A DNA stretch of 64,000 nucleotides from Mucilaginibacter tundrae (GTDB taxonomy: Bacteria > Bacteroidota > Bacteroidia > Sphingobacteriales > Sphingobacteriaceae), in the NCBI RefSeq assembly GCF_013408825.1, contig NZ_JACCBZ010000001.1, positions 372,001 to 436,000 on the forward strand. Reading direction: 5' to 3'. Below are positions 35,362 to 43,933 of the stretch, one piece after another. The position numbers were made by a program, and so were the translations under genes. The notes below the pieces were generated by a model, which did no database searches, was not told the origin of the DNA, and saw only the letters and a list, made by a program, of their open reading frames with translations. Position 1 is the stretch's first letter. Each line of letters starts with the position of its first letter.

Positions 35362-37029
35362 TTACTTGAATGCACCCAAACCTGCTTTCAAATATGATGA
35401 ATAAGCTGCGGCATCATAATCGGCTCCTTGTGGTGGCAACAACAATGTTTCGTTATCATTAAGAAGCACATAATCTGGCTGAGAATTACTATTGAAACGG
35501 GATGCTTGTATATCACTGTTAAGCGCCCCTATCGTTGTGATTTGTTTATGACTGAAATTGCTTACATATTGCTCACTATCAGCCAACATCGTCTTGTCAT
35601 CAACGTAAAGTTGGATCAATACATATTTATCTCGTATTAAAGGCAATACTGAGCGATCCGGCCATATAGTAGCTTCCATTTTACGGCAATTCACGCAGGC
35701 ATGTCCCGTAAAATCAATTAATACCGGTTTGTGTACTTTTTGTGCGTAGGCCATTCCTTCTTTGTAGTCAAAAAAAGCATCCAATTTTAACGGGGCGTGA
35801 AAGAGCGCCGAATATTTATGGGGCATCGAATTATTCGTATTAGTACTTAATGAAGACGCACCTGTTAAAGAAGCGGTATACAAATCAAAATCCTGCGTAT
35901 CCTGCGGTGGTAAAAACGCGGCTATGGATTTCAGCGGGGCACCCCATAAACCCGGCACCATGTAAACAGTAAATGACAACACGATAATCGCCAAAAATAA
36001 CCTCGGTACAGAAACATAAGCTAGCCCGCTATCATGGCTTAATTTAAGTTTGCCCAGCAGATAAAAGCCCATCAAAGCAAAAATAACGATCCATAATACC
36101 AGGAAAACTTCACGGTCAAACCAATGCCAATGGTAAGTTAGATCAACATTACTCAAAAATTTTAGTGCAAGCGCCAGTTCCAAAAAACCTAAAACAACCT
36201 TTACACTATTTAACCATCCGCCCGATTTTGGCAGCGACTTCATTAATCCCGGAAACAGTGCAAAAAGTGCAAAGGGAATGGCAAGTGCCACAGAGAATCC
36301 AAACATGCCGATCGCAGGCCCCATTAAAGCACCGGTGGTGGCAGCCTGTACCAATAAGGTCCCGATAATTGGACCGGTGCAACTAAACGAAACCAGTGAG
36401 AGCGTAGCAGCCATAAAGAATAGAGCTGCAATTCCGCCTTTATCTGAGTTTTGATCCATTTTATTTACCCATGAACTGGGAAGCGTTAGCTCGAATGCTC
36501 CTAAAAAAGAAGCTGCAAATGCAACCAGCAAAAGGAAAAAGAAAAAATTGAATACCCCATTTGTTGAAAGGTTGTTTAATGCATCTGCCCCAAAAATAAT
36601 AGTTACCGCAAGCCCAAGTATTACATAAATGAGGATAATAAATAAGCCGTATAATAACGCCCTTGATACAGCACCCTTACCACTTTTAGTAAAATAACTT
36701 ACAGTAAGTGGTAACATTGGGAAGATACAAGGCATTAGTAGCGCTGCAAAGCCACCTAGTAAGCCCGCAATAAATATTGACCAAAGTGTTTGTGGTCTTT
36801 CAGCGTTTTTTACGGGGACTGATGTTGTTTTAAACGTTTGCTGTTGACCTGTTATTTTTTTCAGCGGCGCAGATGGTGCAGGCGCATCTGCAAACTGTAC
36901 ATCGGCAGAAGAAACAGTATCCTGGGCCATTAGCCGCTGCCCCGATACCAGGCTAAGAAAAATCAATAAGGTTAATACAGCTAATGTTTTGGCTTGGCCG
37001 GATAGCAGTTTTACAGCGAATTTGCTCAT
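35362..37029 (-). CDS. DsbD-like thiol:disulfide interchange protein (transmembrane + thioredoxin part)
   Basis: A 555-residue protein with an N-terminal signal/anchor (ends RLMAQ). The eight-helix transmembrane domain has its reactive cysteines in AALLMPCIFPMLPLTVS and SLVSFSCTGPIIGTLL. A C-terminal thioredoxin-like domain has FTGHACVNCRKMEAT (CVNC active site). It moves electrons from cytoplasmic thioredoxin to periplasmic thiols. The usual N-terminal DsbD-alpha domain is absent and is encoded by the gene 25 bp upstream (37055-37510), so DsbD is split in two. The last gene of the cysteine synthase/ACT cluster. Confidence 0.9.
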   Translation of the reverse strand: MSKFAVKLLSGQAKTLAVLTLLIFLSLVSGQRLMAQDTVSSADVQFADAPAPSAPLKKITGQQQTFKTTSVPVKNAERPQTLWSIFIAGLLGGFAALLMPCIFPMLPLTVSYFTKSGKGAVSRALLYGLFIILIYVILGLAVTIIFGADALNNLSTNGVFNFFFFLLLVAFAASFLGAFELTLPSSWVNKMDQNSDKGGIAALFFMAATLSLVSFSCTGPIIGTLLVQAATTGALMGPAIGMFGFSVALAIPFALFALFPGLMKSLPKSGGWLNSVKVVLGFLELALALKFLSNVDLTYHWHWFDREVFLVLWIVIFALMGFYLLGKLKLSHDSGLAYVSVPRLFLAIIVLSFTVYMVPGLWGAPLKSIAAFLPPQDTQDFDLYTASLTGASSLSTNTNNSMPHKYSALFHAPLKLDAFFDYKEGMAYAQKVHKPVLIDFTGHACVNCRKMEATIWPDRSVLPLIRDKYVLIQLYVDDKTMLADSEQYVSNFSHKQITTIGALNSDIQASRFNSNSQPDYVLLNDNETLLLPPQGADYDAAAYSSYLKAGLGAFK

Positions 37030-37054
37030 ATGATCTGATTATAGGAAGGTTATA

Positions 37055-37510
37055 TTATTTTACTACGACTTCAAAATCCAAATCTTCCGGAGGAAGGCAT
37101 TGTTTATCGTTGCAGGTCATATATTCCAGTTGGCCTTTTACAGTAACCTGGTCTGCATTTAATTTAATCTTTTGCTGAAAGATCACCGAATTTTCAAAAT
37201 AGCTGACATCCATGCCAAATACTTTTTCAAAATGAGTAACCGGTTTTGGTTCAGCAGTATTTCCGATCAAACTATATCCTCTTGCGGGCGTAAAGGTAAA
37301 TGCGGTTTTGATTGGACCACCGTCCTTAACTGTTTGCGAGTAAATGTGCCAGCCATTATCAATGATCGCTTTCATAAATAAAACAGCTTCGGTTTTACTT
37401 ATTCTTTTGGCGCCGTAGCTCCAGTGTACCGGAGTAAGAATTTGTGCTTTTAAAGCATTAGCCGAAAGTAAAATGAGCAAGAATAATATTCCAATTTTGA
37501 TCTTTTTCAT
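37055..37510 (-). CDS. DsbD alpha-domain-like periplasmic protein (separate)
   Basis: A 151-residue secreted protein with signal peptide MKKIKIGILFLLILLSANAL..KA. The mature part is an immunoglobulin-like DsbD N-terminal (alpha) domain: VHWSYGAKRISKTEAVLFMKA near the start, DGGPIKTAFTFTP, and GQLEYMTCNDKQCLPPEDLDF at the C-terminus, with the active cysteine pair in TCNDKQC. It would receive electrons from the downstream membrane DsbD and hand them to periplasmic substrates. It lies 25 bp upstream of the DsbD core gene and 43 bp downstream of the ACT gene, as one transcript. Confidence 0.85.
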   Translation of the reverse strand: MKKIKIGILFLLILLSANALKAQILTPVHWSYGAKRISKTEAVLFMKAIIDNGWHIYSQTVKDGGPIKTAFTFTPARGYSLIGNTAEPKPVTHFEKVFGMDVSYFENSVIFQQKIKLNADQVTVKGQLEYMTCNDKQCLPPEDLDFEVVVK

Positions 37511-37553
37511 ATGATTTGATTTGTTATTAAGTGATTATTTAGTGTGGCCGGCA

Positions 37554-38072
37554 TTAGGCTGCCAGCCCAATAATTCGCCATTCATCGTTACTTTCCAATA
37601 GCGGCGTATCACCAACGCTACCAGTTTGTGCAAAACCTAGCAGGTATTTACCCTCCAGCTTACAATACAATTCGTTAATTACTTTTTCATTTCCTGATTT
37701 GCTGATCACAAATGAATCCGGGTAAATATTAACGATCTGGGCACCATATTTATGAATCGCATCTCCTTGTGGAATCTGCAAGATGGTATTTGAAAGTTTA
37801 TAAAAGGCAAGTTTCTGCATCAGAATGGTGTCGCACAACCTTACATCAGCAGTTAAAACTTCAATAATTTTCTCTAGCTGTAATTGCAAATTTGTTATAT
37901 CCCCTGTAGCGATGATCAACTCAATAGAAATGAGTACTACGGTATTGACATCCGTTTTTGCCATGGTTGCACTCTCAATAACCAGTCTTCGCCTGGTTAA
38001 CATAGCCAGTATGCGCCCCATTAAACTGGGAACGTAATCTGCTTTAATCGTTAATAAATACTTTTCTTTCAT
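37554..38072 (-). CDS. ACT-domain protein resembling acetolactate synthase small subunit (IlvN-like)
   Basis: A 172-residue protein. The N-terminal ~75 residues form an ACT domain: MKEKYLLTIKADYVPSLMGR, then ILAMLTRRRLVIESATMAKT, matching the IlvN/IlvH start; a second half (about 80-170) resembles the IlvN C-terminal region. ACT domains bind amino acids and regulate enzymes. No ilvB catalytic subunit is near. Instead it lies 23 bp downstream of the cysteine synthase gene, so it may be an amino-acid-sensing regulatory subunit for that enzyme. That partner assignment is inference. Confidence 0.65.
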   Translation of the reverse strand: MKEKYLLTIKADYVPSLMGRILAMLTRRRLVIESATMAKTDVNTVVLISIELIIATGDITNLQLQLEKIIEVLTADVRLCDTILMQKLAFYKLSNTILQIPQGDAIHKYGAQIVNIYPDSFVISKSGNEKVINELYCKLEGKYLLGFAQTGSVGDTPLLESNDEWRIIGLAA

Positions 38073-38095
38073 ATTCGTAGTAGTTGTACTATAAT

Positions 38096-39136
38096 TTATC
38101 GCGGTAAGCGGGCAATTGGGCTATATCCGGTAAACACAGTATCTGTAGATATATAACCATCCTTTACCGGTTCCTCTTTTACCAGGTCTGTACTCAAGTA
38201 TTTTTTATTGCTGTCGCAGAGTAAGGTTACCACTACAGCGTCATCACCTAATTGCTGGTGAACTTTGATAGCCCCAATCACATTTGCTCCCGAAGATATC
38301 CCCACAGCAAGGCCGAGCTGGCTTGCCAGCATTTGAGCCATAATAATGGCGTCACCATCATTGGCTTGTATTACTTCATCCAACTCGTCAAGCTTCACAA
38401 TAGCGGGAATAAACTCATCCGAAATACCCTGGATACGATGGCTGCCAACTTTATATCCTGTTGTTAAAGTTGGGCTTTCAGCCGGTTCTAATGGATGCAC
38501 CTTTATTGCAGGATTCCTGGATTTAAGATACTTGCCCGTTCCGGTAACAGTCCCCCCGGTACCAACCCCTGCAATAAATGCATCCGGCACTAACGACTTA
38601 CTTGCAAGCTGCTGCCAAATTTCTGGCCCTGTAGTGATTTCGTGGGCGCCGGCATTGTATTCATTCTCGAACTGCTTAGGCAGAAAAAATCGATCCGACG
38701 CATTAGCCAATTGTTCTGATAATAAAATACTTCCTAAAAATCCCCCTTCAGCTTTGCTAACCAAATGTATTTTGGCACCCATGCTGGTGATAATATCTTT
38801 TCTTTCCTTACTTAGCCAGTCAGGCATCATAATGATCACCTCGTGACCCAATGCCTTACCAATGGCTGAAAAAGAGATTCCCGTATTACCCGATGTTGCC
38901 TCTACAATTGTATCAGTCGGTTTAATTTGCCCATTTTGATACGCTTGGTAAAGAATGTATAGAGCCATCCGGTCTTTAACACTGCCGGTCAGATTATAAT
39001 TCTCGCACTTTACAAATACCCTTCCGGGTTTACCCTTATAAGTAAAATTAAGTTCAAGCATTGGCGTATTACCTACAAGATGCCATAGGTTTGCAAATTT
39101 TTCTTCTGTTATCTGATCAAGTGCCTGAGCAATCAT
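38096..39136 (-). CDS. PLP-dependent cysteine synthase family protein
   Basis: A 346-residue fold-type II PLP enzyme. Schiff-base Lys54 in NLTGSVKDR, the substrate loop TSGNTGIS (81-88), and the phosphate-binding GVGTGGTVTGTG in the middle. Closest in style to O-acetylserine sulfhydrylase/cystathionine beta-synthase core. Activity between cysteine and cystathionine synthesis cannot be settled by eye. It heads an operon (ACT protein, DsbD-alpha, DsbD) transcribed away from an Lrp/AsnC regulator, with a 23-bp palindrome in the divergent gap. Confidence 0.85.
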   Translation of the reverse strand: MIAQALDQITEEKFANLWHLVGNTPMLELNFTYKGKPGRVFVKCENYNLTGSVKDRMALYILYQAYQNGQIKPTDTIVEATSGNTGISFSAIGKALGHEVIIMMPDWLSKERKDIITSMGAKIHLVSKAEGGFLGSILLSEQLANASDRFFLPKQFENEYNAGAHEITTGPEIWQQLASKSLVPDAFIAGVGTGGTVTGTGKYLKSRNPAIKVHPLEPAESPTLTTGYKVGSHRIQGISDEFIPAIVKLDELDEVIQANDGDAIIMAQMLASQLGLAVGISSGANVIGAIKVHQQLGDDAVVVTLLCDSNKKYLSTDLVKEEPVKDGYISTDTVFTGYSPIARLPR

Positions 39137-39197
39137 TTTCTATAATTTATTCGGATAAATTTCCATCTATTATATTTTAATAACAACAAATCATCGC

Positions 39198-39220
39198 AAA
39201 TCCATATATTATACGGATTT
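39198..39220. promoter_or_regulatory. 23-bp near-perfect palindrome, candidate Lrp operator
   Basis: AAATCC (39198-39203) and GGATTT (39215-39220) flank TATA-rich arms; all but three central or joint positions are symmetric (AAATCCrTATA / TATAyGGATTT). It lies in the divergent gap between the cysteine synthase and Lrp genes. The length and AT-rich dyad suit an Lrp/AsnC dimer site. Confidence 0.6.
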
Positions 39221-39234
39221 AAAATAATTTCATA

Positions 39235-39242
39235 TAACTTTG
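39235..39242 (+). promoter_or_regulatory. -7 promoter box of the Lrp/AsnC gene
   Basis: TAACTTTG matches TAnnTTTG, 66 bp before the ATG at 39308 and just downstream of the palindrome, so the regulator bound there could repress its own promoter. Confidence 0.5.
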
Positions 39243-39307
39243 TTCAGTTTTACGACTGCTTTTATGCCTCATATTGTTATTTTTTTCAGCTCATCAATCC
39301 AACAACC

Positions 39308-39778
39308 ATGTCAATTACTACTTTAGACTCAACCGATGTAGCCATTTTAGATCTGCTGCAGCATAATGCAGAGCTATCAAACAAAGAGCTTTCCTATAAA
39401 CTGAATAAAGCTATTGCCACCATTCATGAGCGCGTTAAGCGGTTAAAGGAGCAGGGCTACATAAAGCGCATAGTAGCAATTTTGGACAATAAGAAAATAG
39501 ACAGGAGCCTTATTGCTTTTAGTCATGTGCTATTAAACGACCATACCGCTACCACGTTAGATGCGTTTGAGCTGGAGGTTTCTAAATTTCCTGAAGTAAT
39601 GGAGTGCCTGCAAATGACCGGCACTTTCGACTTCATCCTACGTATAGCAACACGCGACATGGAAGCTTATCGCCTTTTCTATCGCAATAAATTGGCAGCG
39701 TTGCCCAACATTACCACAGTTCAAAGCTTTTTTGTGCTATCTGAAACAAAAAGTGAGACAGCATATCCGTTATTCTAA
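39308..39778 (+). CDS. Lrp/AsnC family transcriptional regulator
   Basis: A 156-residue protein. N-terminal HTH (DSTDVAILDLLQHNAELSNKELSYKLNKAIATIHERVKRLKEQGYI) and a C-terminal RAM/AsnC ligand domain (FSHVLLNDHTATTLDAFELEV, MTGTFDFILRIATRDMEAYR). Such proteins sense amino acids. It is divergent from the cysteine synthase-ACT-DsbD operon, so it probably controls that operon and itself. Cysteine, methionine or another amino acid is a plausible ligand, not shown. It is convergent with the TlpA gene 24 bp away. Confidence 0.92.
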   Translation: MSITTLDSTDVAILDLLQHNAELSNKELSYKLNKAIATIHERVKRLKEQGYIKRIVAILDNKKIDRSLIAFSHVLLNDHTATTLDAFELEVSKFPEVMECLQMTGTFDFILRIATRDMEAYRLFYRNKLAALPNITTVQSFFVLSETKSETAYPLF

Positions 39779-39802
39779 ATTCTGTTCCCAATGGGAACTA
39801 CT

Positions 39803-40960
39803 TTATTCGGGAAATAACTCCATAAGCTTTTTATTCAAATCATCGCCTTTAATGTTTACCGCGATGATCTTACCATCCTTATCAAGCAAAAAGTTTTGCG
39901 GGATGGCTTTAATGCCATATAAAACGGCGGCAACATTATTCCAAAATTGTAGATCAGAAACCTGGGACCAGGTTAAACCATCATGATGGACCGCGTTTAA
40001 CCAGTTAGTTTTTTTGCCGGGCTGATCCAGCGAAACGCTTAGAACCGTAAAGCCTTTACTATGAAATTTTTGGTATGCTTTTACCACATTTGGGTTTTCT
40101 TCCCGGCATGGCCCGCACCAGCTCGCCCAAAAATCAAGCAATACATATTGCCCTCTAAAATCGGATAGCTTTACCATTTTTCCTGACGTATCCGGCTCTT
40201 CAAAATCCGGGGCGGTTTTCCCAATCGCGGTAGTCTTTTTGGCATCTATTGTTTTTTGAATAGATGTAGCGTAACTGGTATTTTTATAAGCCGAGGTTAG
40301 TTCATCATAGTACAGTTGTGCCTTGTCAGCCGGGATAATAGTGATCATGGTATTTAGAATATACATGGGCGCGAAGGCAGTAGGGTGCATTTTGATCAAT
40401 AAGCCCAACCGTTCTATCTGCTCTTCATTATAATCCTTATCCAGTTCATTATAGTAAGCAGAAATAGCCGAGTATTGGGGATCTTTAGGCGTTAGATTAC
40501 TGATTACATCAGCGCCAAATTTTGCATTTAGTTTATCCTGAATCTGTTGCCTGGCCGGTGCACCCTCCTTTATAAATGCGGTATAAAGGTCATTTTCAGG
40601 GTCATCTTCCACTATCGAATTTCCCAGCGTTTCCATATCAGCTTTCACATCAACAGTTCCCGGCCTAGTTACCAAGATGCCATATGGTGTGTAGCCGCCT
40701 TTCTTTTTCATTTCATATTTGCTATAAAACATGTATCGCCCTGGCTCTTTAAAAAGCGCGCTGATCTCAAATTTTCCGTTCACAACAGTAGCGGAATCAT
40801 GAAGCCCGATGGCATGGTTGTAAATAACCATTTGTTGCCCATCATAGGCGGTATCAGTTGTACCGTCAAATACAACCATCTGTTTGCCATCATTCTGCGC
40901 AAAAAGTTTCACATTGGCAGTAAAGCAAAGTATAATACTTGCTAAAATTCTTCTTTTCAT
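39803..40960 (-). CDS. TlpA-like thiol-disulfide oxidoreductase with DUF4369
   Basis: A 385-residue secreted protein. The signal peptide ends KLFAQ. A DUF4369-like N-terminal region covers about 25-120, a linker of helices follows, and a C-terminal thioredoxin domain begins near 248 (IGKTAPDFEEPD) with active site WCGPC at 281-285 and the cis-Pro loop in IKAIPQNFLLDKDGK. It keeps periplasmic or surface thiols reduced. Its paralogue lies upstream on the same strand (41278-42468), behind a SusD gene, which is typical of Sphingobacteria. Confidence 0.9.
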   Translation of the reverse strand: MKRRILASIILCFTANVKLFAQNDGKQMVVFDGTTDTAYDGQQMVIYNHAIGLHDSATVVNGKFEISALFKEPGRYMFYSKYEMKKKGGYTPYGILVTRPGTVDVKADMETLGNSIVEDDPENDLYTAFIKEGAPARQQIQDKLNAKFGADVISNLTPKDPQYSAISAYYNELDKDYNEEQIERLGLLIKMHPTAFAPMYILNTMITIIPADKAQLYYDELTSAYKNTSYATSIQKTIDAKKTTAIGKTAPDFEEPDTSGKMVKLSDFRGQYVLLDFWASWCGPCREENPNVVKAYQKFHSKGFTVLSVSLDQPGKKTNWLNAVHHDGLTWSQVSDLQFWNNVAAVLYGIKAIPQNFLLDKDGKIIAVNIKGDDLNKKLMELFPE

Positions 40961-40971
40961 TTTTGTTGATT

Positions 40972-41103
40972 TTATTCAGTCAATAATTTATCTAATGTTT
41001 GATCCAGATCGTAGCGGTATAAATTCTCCGCCAATATTTTTCCGTATAGGCCAGATTTAGCATCTGCGGCTATTTTCTTATGCTTTGATTTAAGTAATTT
41101 ATT
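40972..41103 (-). pseudogene. unassigned C-terminal gene remnant
   Basis: In the 317-bp gap between the two TlpA genes, one minus-strand frame is open for ~43 codons without a start codon. It ends KKIAADAKSGLYGKILAENL and YRYDLDQTLDKLLTE and reads like real protein. No family recognised. Probably a deletion remnant. The rest of the gap (41104-41230) shows nothing. Confidence 0.25.
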
Positions 41104-41230
41104 ATAAGCATATTATAGGTTATATCATCTCCATATTATATCAAATTTTTAAAAAAATGACTCCTTAAATGACGTACACCATTTTAATTTTTTCAATAAA
41201 TTGAGGCTACTAGTGAAAGATTGATCAAAT

Positions 41231-41254
41231 AAAAAGCCCGGCCGAAGCCGGACT
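41231..41254 (-). terminator. intrinsic terminator of the SusC/SusD/TlpA cassette
   Basis: On the minus strand the stem AGTCCGGC/GCCGGGCT has a TTCG tetraloop and is followed by five T. Plus-strand arms lie at 41235-41242 and 41247-41254. It ends the transcript running from the SusC cluster. Confidence 0.8.
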
Positions 41255-41277
41255 GATTAAATTAACTAAACACTAAG

Positions 41278-42468
41278 TTATTCATTGTAGATTTCCTTAA
41301 GCTTTGCATCAATTTTTGTTTCATCGTTGGTATAAACCAGGATCTTTCCTTCTTTATCCAGCAAAACATAAAAAGGTATTGCGGTAGTCATGTATAAGCT
41401 GCCTACATCCGCAGGCATATTTTTTTTAGAAAAACGATCATCTACCTGTGTCCATGGCATTTTTTCGATATCCATAGCTTTTGTCCAGTTGCTCCATTTA
41501 TTATCGTCGGATACACTTACGATGTCAAATCCTTTGGAGTGATATTTTTGATAAACTTCTTTCCAATGCGGTATAGCCTGCCTGCAGGGGTGGCACCAGC
41601 TTGCCCAAAAATCTATCATTGTGTATTTTCCTTTGGTAAAGGACGACAAGGTAAATTTGGAACTATCGCGCTTTAACAAAGTAAAATCAGGCGCTAAACT
41701 ACCAGGTTGAATAGCTCTTAGCCTTTTTCTTGACGCTACCAAACTATCATAATATGGAGATTGGGTCGCTTGGCCGGTAAATTTGTTCAGCATAGCGTCA
41801 AGATCCGAATAAGACATCCTGCCGCTTATAAACTGGTATAATTGATCGAACATGTATATACCCGCAACCGATGATGGTTTTTGCGCCACATATTGGTCAA
41901 TCTTTTGTTTTTGCCAGGCTTGTTTCAGCTTTTCTACCGAATCTAGCTCATCACGAACCCTGTATTGGGCATCTATGTCATTACCAACAGCTTTAAACTT
42001 TTTATCAAGATCAGCAAATTTACCGTCAAACTGTTTCTGGCCCGGGTCATTTTCGTAAGCCATCCAATCATCATAGTTTTGTGATCCGGTTTCAGTAAAT
42101 TGAGTGATTAGAGCCCCTTTATCCATTCCGTATTTGGTATAGTCATAATGTTTCGCACCTGCCGTATCGGCTGTTACCACATCCGGACCATCAACAAACA
42201 CCTTAAAGCCATAATTGCCGGGTTCAATAATAATAGACATTAATTGAGGAACAATTTTTCCTTTAAATTCAAATGAGCCATTGCTGATAATAGTACTGTC
42301 AACCGTTATTTGCGTGCGGTCGTCTTCATGGTAAGCTGCAAGCTTAACTGTTCCTGATTGCACGCCTTTTATTGTACCTTTAAGATCATAAGCGTTCTGA
42401 GCGTATGATTCACCGACAGAAATCGATATTAACAATATCGACAAATATTTTAAAACGTTAATTTTCAT
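41278..42468 (-). CDS. TlpA-like thiol-disulfide oxidoreductase with DUF4369
   Basis: A 396-residue secreted protein, signal peptide ending ESYAQ. The N-terminal DUF4369 region (NAYDLKGTIKGVQSGTVKL, then strands to about 100) is followed by a helical linker (130-240) and a thioredoxin domain with WCHPC at 291-295 (FWASWCHPCRQAIPHWKEVYQ). The first CxxC position is H-P rather than G-P, as also seen in some TlpA relatives. It lies 15 bp downstream of the SusD gene on the same strand, so it belongs to the SusCD transcript. A role in maturing Cys-containing imported or surface proteins is inferred. Confidence 0.9.
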   Translation of the reverse strand: MKINVLKYLSILLISISVGESYAQNAYDLKGTIKGVQSGTVKLAAYHEDDRTQITVDSTIISNGSFEFKGKIVPQLMSIIIEPGNYGFKVFVDGPDVVTADTAGAKHYDYTKYGMDKGALITQFTETGSQNYDDWMAYENDPGQKQFDGKFADLDKKFKAVGNDIDAQYRVRDELDSVEKLKQAWQKQKIDQYVAQKPSSVAGIYMFDQLYQFISGRMSYSDLDAMLNKFTGQATQSPYYDSLVASRKRLRAIQPGSLAPDFTLLKRDSSKFTLSSFTKGKYTMIDFWASWCHPCRQAIPHWKEVYQKYHSKGFDIVSVSDDNKWSNWTKAMDIEKMPWTQVDDRFSKKNMPADVGSLYMTTAIPFYVLLDKEGKILVYTNDETKIDAKLKEIYNE

Positions 42469-42483
42469 GATTGATTGATTTAA

Positions 42484-43908
42484 TTAATATCCGGGATTTT
42501 GTATAACCTGATTATTGATAGAAGTTTCGGTATATGGTATTGGCAAGGTTAGTTGATTAACCGACTTAAGACCAGGCAATAAGGCCTGCGCTGTCGCGAA
42601 AGGCAGCCTCCGAACCGCAAACCAGTCAGCACCGTTTTCTGAAAAGAAGTTCTTCATCTCTTCCTTTACAATCAGTAACTGGAGCGCGGCGGATGTATTA
42701 GCATTCGTAATAGCTGTAAAATCCTTAACACCAGCGTGGCTTTCAACAGTTTCCAACAACGATTTTGCTGTGGCTAAATTCCCATTTGACAACGTGATGG
42801 CTTCCGCCTCCAGTAAGTAAGCTTCAGTTAATCGAAAAGCATAACAATACTCGCTCAACGGGGTTTGCGCGATATTAACCGGATCGCCTGAATAGAATTT
42901 ATCCAATCGTGGTATTATGCCATAATATGATGTATTTACCTGGTGATAATACCACTGATTTCGCGAATCATTACTCAATGCGTTAACCAATGAATCAGAT
43001 AAGGGATACTGATCATAAAATTGATTATTAAGATATTTATAAGTTTCCGTAGGATAAGGCTGTACTCCAAGAATAACTTCTTTACTGGCAAAACCCTTCG
43101 ACAGAAAAACGTCCTTAACGCTATCTTCCAAAGCAAAAGGCCCACTGGTAATAATATCATTTGTTAAACTGATTACCGATGCATAATCGCCAGGTGCGCC
43201 CCTATTGATCAAAACACGAGCTTTCAGCAATTTCGCTGCAGAAGCATTAGCATAGTATATGGCTGTATTTTGAACAGGCAGGCTTATAACAGCAGTGTCA
43301 AGGTCATTAATAATCGAAGTGTATACAGCCGCCACTCCTGAACGAGGCAGGTTAATATTGTTTGAATTAACAAATTCGTCCCGTAATATAATTCCATATT
43401 TACTGCTTGGGTCATAATATTGGCCGTAATATAGTAAAAGTTCGGCGTTGCCGAACGCACGCAGGAATCTGGCCTCGGCAAGCATTTCCGTTTTTGTGGC
43501 CCCGGGGATTTTAGTAACCGGTGTGGCATTCTTAATAAAACCATTAGCTGCATTTACCAATGCATAACCGTAGTTCCAGATCATCGGAACCGAGTTTGAC
43601 TTTGAATTAAAACTTAGAGAATATATGCCATCATCACCGCTACTATTGTAACAAGAGTTGGCCAGCTCGGACGGTATGATCTCATTTACCTGCGACCACA
43701 ATACCGTTGGAACGTTATTATTATCCACCCCGCTATTTGCAAACCTGTAATAAACTCCATTTAATACGGTTGTGGCGCTTTTTGTATCTACAATTACATT
43801 TCCATCCACTTCGGAGGTAGTCGGGAATACATTCAATTCTTTTTTGCAAGACCAGAAAAGAGAACTGGTTAAGACAATAACCAAGTACTTTATATGTTGA
43901 TGTTTCAT
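42484..43908 (-). CDS. SusD/RagB family outer-membrane lipoprotein
   Basis: A 474-residue lipoprotein; lipobox FWSC with Cys21. A SusD-type N-terminal TPR fold (LNGVYYRFANSG, ALVNAANGFIKNATPV, EARFLRAFGNAELLLYYGQYYD) and a C-terminal RagB domain (YCYAFRLTEAYLLEAEAI) are visible. SusD caps the partner SusC transporter and binds the extracellular ligand. The preceding SusC gene ends 25 bp upstream. The ligand cannot be deduced; no glycosidase is in this cassette, so peptides or another polymer are also possible. Confidence 0.93.
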   Translation of the reverse strand: MKHQHIKYLVIVLTSSLFWSCKKELNVFPTTSEVDGNVIVDTKSATTVLNGVYYRFANSGVDNNNVPTVLWSQVNEIIPSELANSCYNSSGDDGIYSLSFNSKSNSVPMIWNYGYALVNAANGFIKNATPVTKIPGATKTEMLAEARFLRAFGNAELLLYYGQYYDPSSKYGIILRDEFVNSNNINLPRSGVAAVYTSIINDLDTAVISLPVQNTAIYYANASAAKLLKARVLINRGAPGDYASVISLTNDIITSGPFALEDSVKDVFLSKGFASKEVILGVQPYPTETYKYLNNQFYDQYPLSDSLVNALSNDSRNQWYYHQVNTSYYGIIPRLDKFYSGDPVNIAQTPLSEYCYAFRLTEAYLLEAEAITLSNGNLATAKSLLETVESHAGVKDFTAITNANTSAALQLLIVKEEMKNFFSENGADWFAVRRLPFATAQALLPGLKSVNQLTLPIPYTETSINNQVIQNPGY

Positions 43909-43933
43909 TTTAAAGATCGTTAATGGTGAAAAA

